Shown here in pieces: positions 12,922 through 15,121 of a stretch of 15,121 nt of DNA (position 1 is its first letter; the number at the start of each line of letters is the position of its first letter). Below the pieces are notes generated by a model. That model did not search any database, was not told where the DNA came from, and was given only the letters and a program-made list of their open reading frames with translations. This DNA comes from JACZWZ01 sp964194935. GTDB lineage: Bacteria > Actinomycetota > Acidimicrobiia > Spongiisociales > UBA11373. The DNA lies in the NCBI GenBank assembly GCA_964194935.1, contig CAXMOL010000095.1:1-15121 (forward strand). The letters are read 5' to 3'. The position numbers were made by a program, and so were the translations under genes.

Positions 12922-14073
12922 GTGGCCACTGTTAAACGCCTTCAGCAGTTCGGCGAGACCGTGTTTACGGGGATTACTGAATTGGCGCGGGTCCACGACG
13001 CGGTAGACCTTGGCCAGGGATATCCGAATTTCGACGGTCCCCAGTTCGTAAAGGATGCCGCCCAGGCCGCCATCGCTGCCGGGCACAACCAGTACTCCCG
13101 GATGTATGGCGAGCCGATTCTCAATGAGCAGATCGCCCGCCGGTTCGAGTTGGACACCGGAATCGTGGTCGATCCGGATGCCGAGGTCACCGTCACCTCG
13201 GGTTGCACCGAGGCGCTGGCATCGGTCTGCCTGGGGATACTCGAGGCCGGTGATGAGGTGATCGTGTTCGAGCCGTTCTACGACGCCTACGTCGTCGACA
13301 CCGTGTTGGCCAACGGTGTGCCCCGCTATGTCACTCTGCGTCCACCTGGGTTCCGCGTCGACCCAGCTGAGATCCGGGCGGCGATCACGGACCGGACCAG
13401 AGCGATCATCGTAAATACCCCGCACAACCCGACCGGACGGGTCTTCGATCGCGACGAGCTGCTCGCCATCGCCGAGATCTGTGTCGAGCATGACCTGATC
13501 GCGATCAGCGATGAGGTTTACGAGCACATGGTTTACGAGGGTGAGCACATCGGGTTGGCAACGCTGCCGGGCATGTGGGAGCGGACCGTGACCTGTTCTT
13601 CTCTCGGCAAGACCTTTTCGTTGACCGGGTGGAAGATCGGCTGGGCCGTGGCCCCGCCACCGCTGACGGATGCATTGCGCGCTGCTCACCAATTCGTCAC
13701 CTATTCGATCTCCACTCCGCTTCAGTTCGGCGCAGCGGCAGCCCTCGGGTCAGACGCCGCCTATTACGACGATTTGCTGGTCGCCTACCGGGAACGGCGC
13801 GACGTCCTGGTCGACGGCCTGCGGTCGGTTGGTTTCGATCTTCTGCAACCTCAAGGCGCCTATTTTGTATACGCCGATCACACTCCCTTTGGATTCGCCG
13901 ATGACGTGACCTTTGTGGAGCACCTCATCGAGACGGTTGGGGTTGCAGCCATCCCACCGAGCGCGTTCTATCACGAACCCGCCGACGGGGCGGACTTCGT
14001 TCGGTTCTCGTTCTGTAAGGACATCTCAACCCTTGAAACGGCCATTGGCAGGCTGGGCAATCTGCAGCGATAG
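12922..14073 (+). CDS. Class I aminotransferase, kynurenine/methionine (YbdL) type
   Basis: A 383-residue PLP enzyme, cytoplasmic. It resembles YbdL and kynurenine aminotransferases more than aspartate aminotransferases: DLGQGYPNFDGP (29-40), NQYSRMYGEPILNEQIA, VTSGCTEAL (91-99), NTPHNPTGRVF (165-175) with N169, SDEVYEHMVYEG (196-207), SSLGKTFSLTGWKIGW (226-241) with PLP lysine K230, and R361 in VRFSF. Likely substrates are Met, Phe, Tyr, kynurenine or glutamine; this cannot be settled by sequence alone. GTG 12922 gives the family N-terminus and is preceded by TATGCT. An ATG at 12862 would add 20 unusual residues and overlaps the divergent promoter region. It is followed by rex after 75 bp. 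Confidence 0.92.
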   Translation: MATVKRLQQFGETVFTGITELARVHDAVDLGQGYPNFDGPQFVKDAAQAAIAAGHNQYSRMYGEPILNEQIARRFELDTGIVVDPDAEVTVTSGCTEALASVCLGILEAGDEVIVFEPFYDAYVVDTVLANGVPRYVTLRPPGFRVDPAEIRAAITDRTRAIIVNTPHNPTGRVFDRDELLAIAEICVEHDLIAISDEVYEHMVYEGEHIGLATLPGMWERTVTCSSLGKTFSLTGWKIGWAVAPPPLTDALRAAHQFVTYSISTPLQFGAAAALGSDAAYYDDLLVAYRERRDVLVDGLRSVGFDLLQPQGAYFVYADHTPFGFADDVTFVEHLIETVGVAAIPPSAFYHEPADGADFVRFSFCKDISTLETAIGRLGNLQR

Positions 14074-14136
14074 GCCGAGTCGCGGCGGAGTCAACGTCGG
14101 ATGGACCCGATGGGATTTGCCGGTTCGAATCGGGTA

Positions 14137-14168
14137 TATCGTTCAGTTGTGAATTCGAATGTTCCCGG
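14137..14168 (+). promoter_or_regulatory. rex promoter with a possible Rex half-site
   Basis: TATCGT (14137-14142) ends 6 nt before GTG 14149, the right distance for a leaderless start. TTGTGAA (14147-14153) equals the left half of the Rex operator TTGTGAA-n6-TTCACAA, but the right half (TGTTCCC, 14160-14166) matches poorly. Autoregulation is therefore only hinted at. Confidence 0.35.
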
Positions 14169-14781
14169 GGTCACCGTTCAGCGGCTTCCGATCTACCTCA
14201 GCTGCCTCGAAAGGCTCTCGGAGGATCATGAGCGCGTCTCGTCCGACGAACTGGCGGCCTTGGCCGGAGTGACGTCAGCGAAGGTTCGCAAAGATCTCAG
14301 CTACCTGGGCAGCTTCGGGGTGCGGGGTGTCGGATACGAGGTCGATCATCTCCGATTCCAGATCCGCATCGAATTGGGACTCGAAGAAGATTGGCCGGTC
14401 GTGATCGTGGGAGCTGGGCATCTGGGATTGGCGCTTGCCAGGTATGGAGGATTCGTCGAGCACGGTTTCGACGTCGTCGGACTGTTCGATGTTGATCCGG
14501 CCAAGATCGGATCGAAACACGACGGCTTAGAGGTGGAGTCATTAAAGAGCCTGAAGCGGTCGGTTCGCGACAGTGGGGCGACAATCGGGATCGTCACGAC
14601 GCCGGCTGCTGCCGCTCAGCAGACGGCCGAGCTGCTGGCCGAGGCGGGAATCCGTTCGATCCTCAACTTTGCGCCTGTCGTCATCCAGCCGCCTGAGGGT
14701 GTGGATGTGCGACGGGTCGATCTCTCCACCGAACTCCAGGTGCTCAGCTTCTATCTGCACCGTCGCCGCAACGAAGCCTGA
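14149..14781 (+). CDS. rex: Redox-sensing transcriptional repressor Rex
   Basis: A 210-residue NADH/NAD+-sensing repressor. The winged helix (8-80) has the typical SSDELAALAGVTSAKVRKDLSYLGSFGVRGVGYEV. The Rossmann domain begins VVIVGAGHLG with G88, G90 and G93, followed by GLFDVDPAKIG (111-121), IVTTPAAAAQQTAELL and ILNFAPVVI. The domain-swap helix DLSTELQVLSFYL is at 191-203. All expected parts are present and the length is normal. I chose GTG 14149 because residues before it (from ATG 14101) are not conserved and TATCGT sits just upstream. Rex usually controls respiration and fermentation genes. In many actinobacteria it precedes hemA, but here the next gene is convergent beyond a repeat. 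Confidence 0.94.
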   Translation: MNSNVPGVTVQRLPIYLSCLERLSEDHERVSSDELAALAGVTSAKVRKDLSYLGSFGVRGVGYEVDHLRFQIRIELGLEEDWPVVIVGAGHLGLALARYGGFVEHGFDVVGLFDVDPAKIGSKHDGLEVESLKSLKRSVRDSGATIGIVTTPAAAAQQTAELLAEAGIRSILNFAPVVIQPPEGVDVRRVDLSTELQVLSFYLHRRRNEA

Positions 14782-14817
14782 GTCATCGGTCCTCGGCCTT
14801 CGGATTCCCCCTATCAC

Positions 14818-15001
14818 TCCCCACAAGGGTGTCGAGTTGCGCGATAGGACCGACGGTTCTGTTCTGAACACTCTCCCCTATGGGGGGAGTCAGCGTGCGG
14901 AAGAGCGCCACCGCTTTGGGCGGCTCCTTCATGCGGAGGCGGCTCGAGGCCGAATAGGACTCGAACGCTGGAGCTAGATACGAAGCTCGATTGGTGGGGG
15001 G
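14818..15001. repeat. Modular repeat, copy C (one arm)
   Basis: Opposite in orientation to the right half of copy B. The conserved tail (GTTGCGCGATAGGACC, GGTTCTGTTCTGAA, about 14838-14868) leads to the 24-bp block ending GGGGGGAGTCA (14869-14892). A 99-nt insert follows (14893-14991), nearly the complement of the 98-nt insert in copy B, then TGGTGGGGGG (14992-15001). The second arm is missing. It fills the gap between rex and the convergent partial gene. Confidence 0.88.
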
Positions 15002-15031
15002 TTTCTGACTGCCGACTGAAGACTTCTGTTC

Positions 15032-15121
15032 CTACAAGACGGCCTGCACGAACCAGCCGAGCCCCAAAGACCCGGCGAAGAGGAGCCCAACCACAAGCCA
15101 CACCACCCGCGATTTGGCGAT
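15032..15121 (-). CDS. 3' end of an unidentified membrane protein gene
   Basis: The frame enters from the right edge and ends at TAG 15034-15032, giving 29 residues with G/C-rich third positions. The sequence is basic (AKSR) followed by a long hydrophobic helix (VVWLVVGLLFAGSLGLGWFV), so it ends in a transmembrane segment with a short tail. Family not recognisable from this fragment. Convergent with rex across repeat copy C. Confidence 0.55.
   Translation of the reverse strand: MAKSRVVWLVVGLLFAGSLGLGWFVQAVL

Noticed and set aside
1..15121. CRISPR array, rRNA, complete tRNA, phage or transposase genes
   Set aside because: No regular spacer-repeat pattern, no rRNA-like or cloverleaf sequence and no transposase or integrase motif was found by eye.

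Overview
The window is high-GC bacterial DNA that fits the Actinomycetota: it carries a mycothiol-type MshA glycosyltransferase, an RsiG-like protein, Rex, an F420-type luciferase-like oxidoreductase, many GTG starts and several probably leaderless genes. An uncultured Acidimicrobiia-like lineage is my guess, not a demonstration.

Layout. (1) 1-112: the 3' end of an unidentified gene, then a large intergenic inverted repeat (135-390) facing hisC, which runs leftward (401-1480). (2) 1699-6385: a tight rightward operon of a secreted M23 peptidase, an RsiG-like c-di-GMP-type anti-sigma factor, a class 3 (type II family) L-asparaginase, a BioF2/FemAB-like acyltransferase and MshA. The last three junctions are 4-base stop/start overlaps. 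(3) 6386-7005: a gene-free stretch with five DnaA-box-like 9-mers in 55 bp, a 12-bp inverted repeat, hairpins of the repeat family, and a very short Phe/Tyr-rich leader ORF (6870-6938). (4) 7006-9036: one polypeptide with chorismate mutase, prephenate dehydratase, ACT and DAHP synthase parts. (5) 9037-9662: repeats between convergent genes. (6) A leftward Clp1-type kinase (9663-10490, or to 10547 if CTG is used), divergent from a SAM hydroxide adenosyltransferase (10623-11444). (7) A tiny membrane ORF, a small CxxC thioredoxin-fold protein, a leftward LLM oxidoreductase, a class I aminotransferase and rex. (8) A third repeat copy (14818-15001), convergent with the 3' end of another membrane protein gene.

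How it fits together. The strongest regulatory story is aromatic amino acid synthesis. A fusion protein joins the first shikimate step to the two steps leading to phenylpyruvate. It has an ACT domain with the Phe-binding motifs, and it is preceded by a leader peptide with five Phe codons in nine. Two aminotransferases in the window could supply the last transamination, but neither is linked to it by operon structure. Rex, MshA and the CxxC protein touch redox control. The modular repeats fill all three long gaps between convergent genes. Their inner hairpins differ in sequence, yet most stay self-complementary, which is the least explained feature here.
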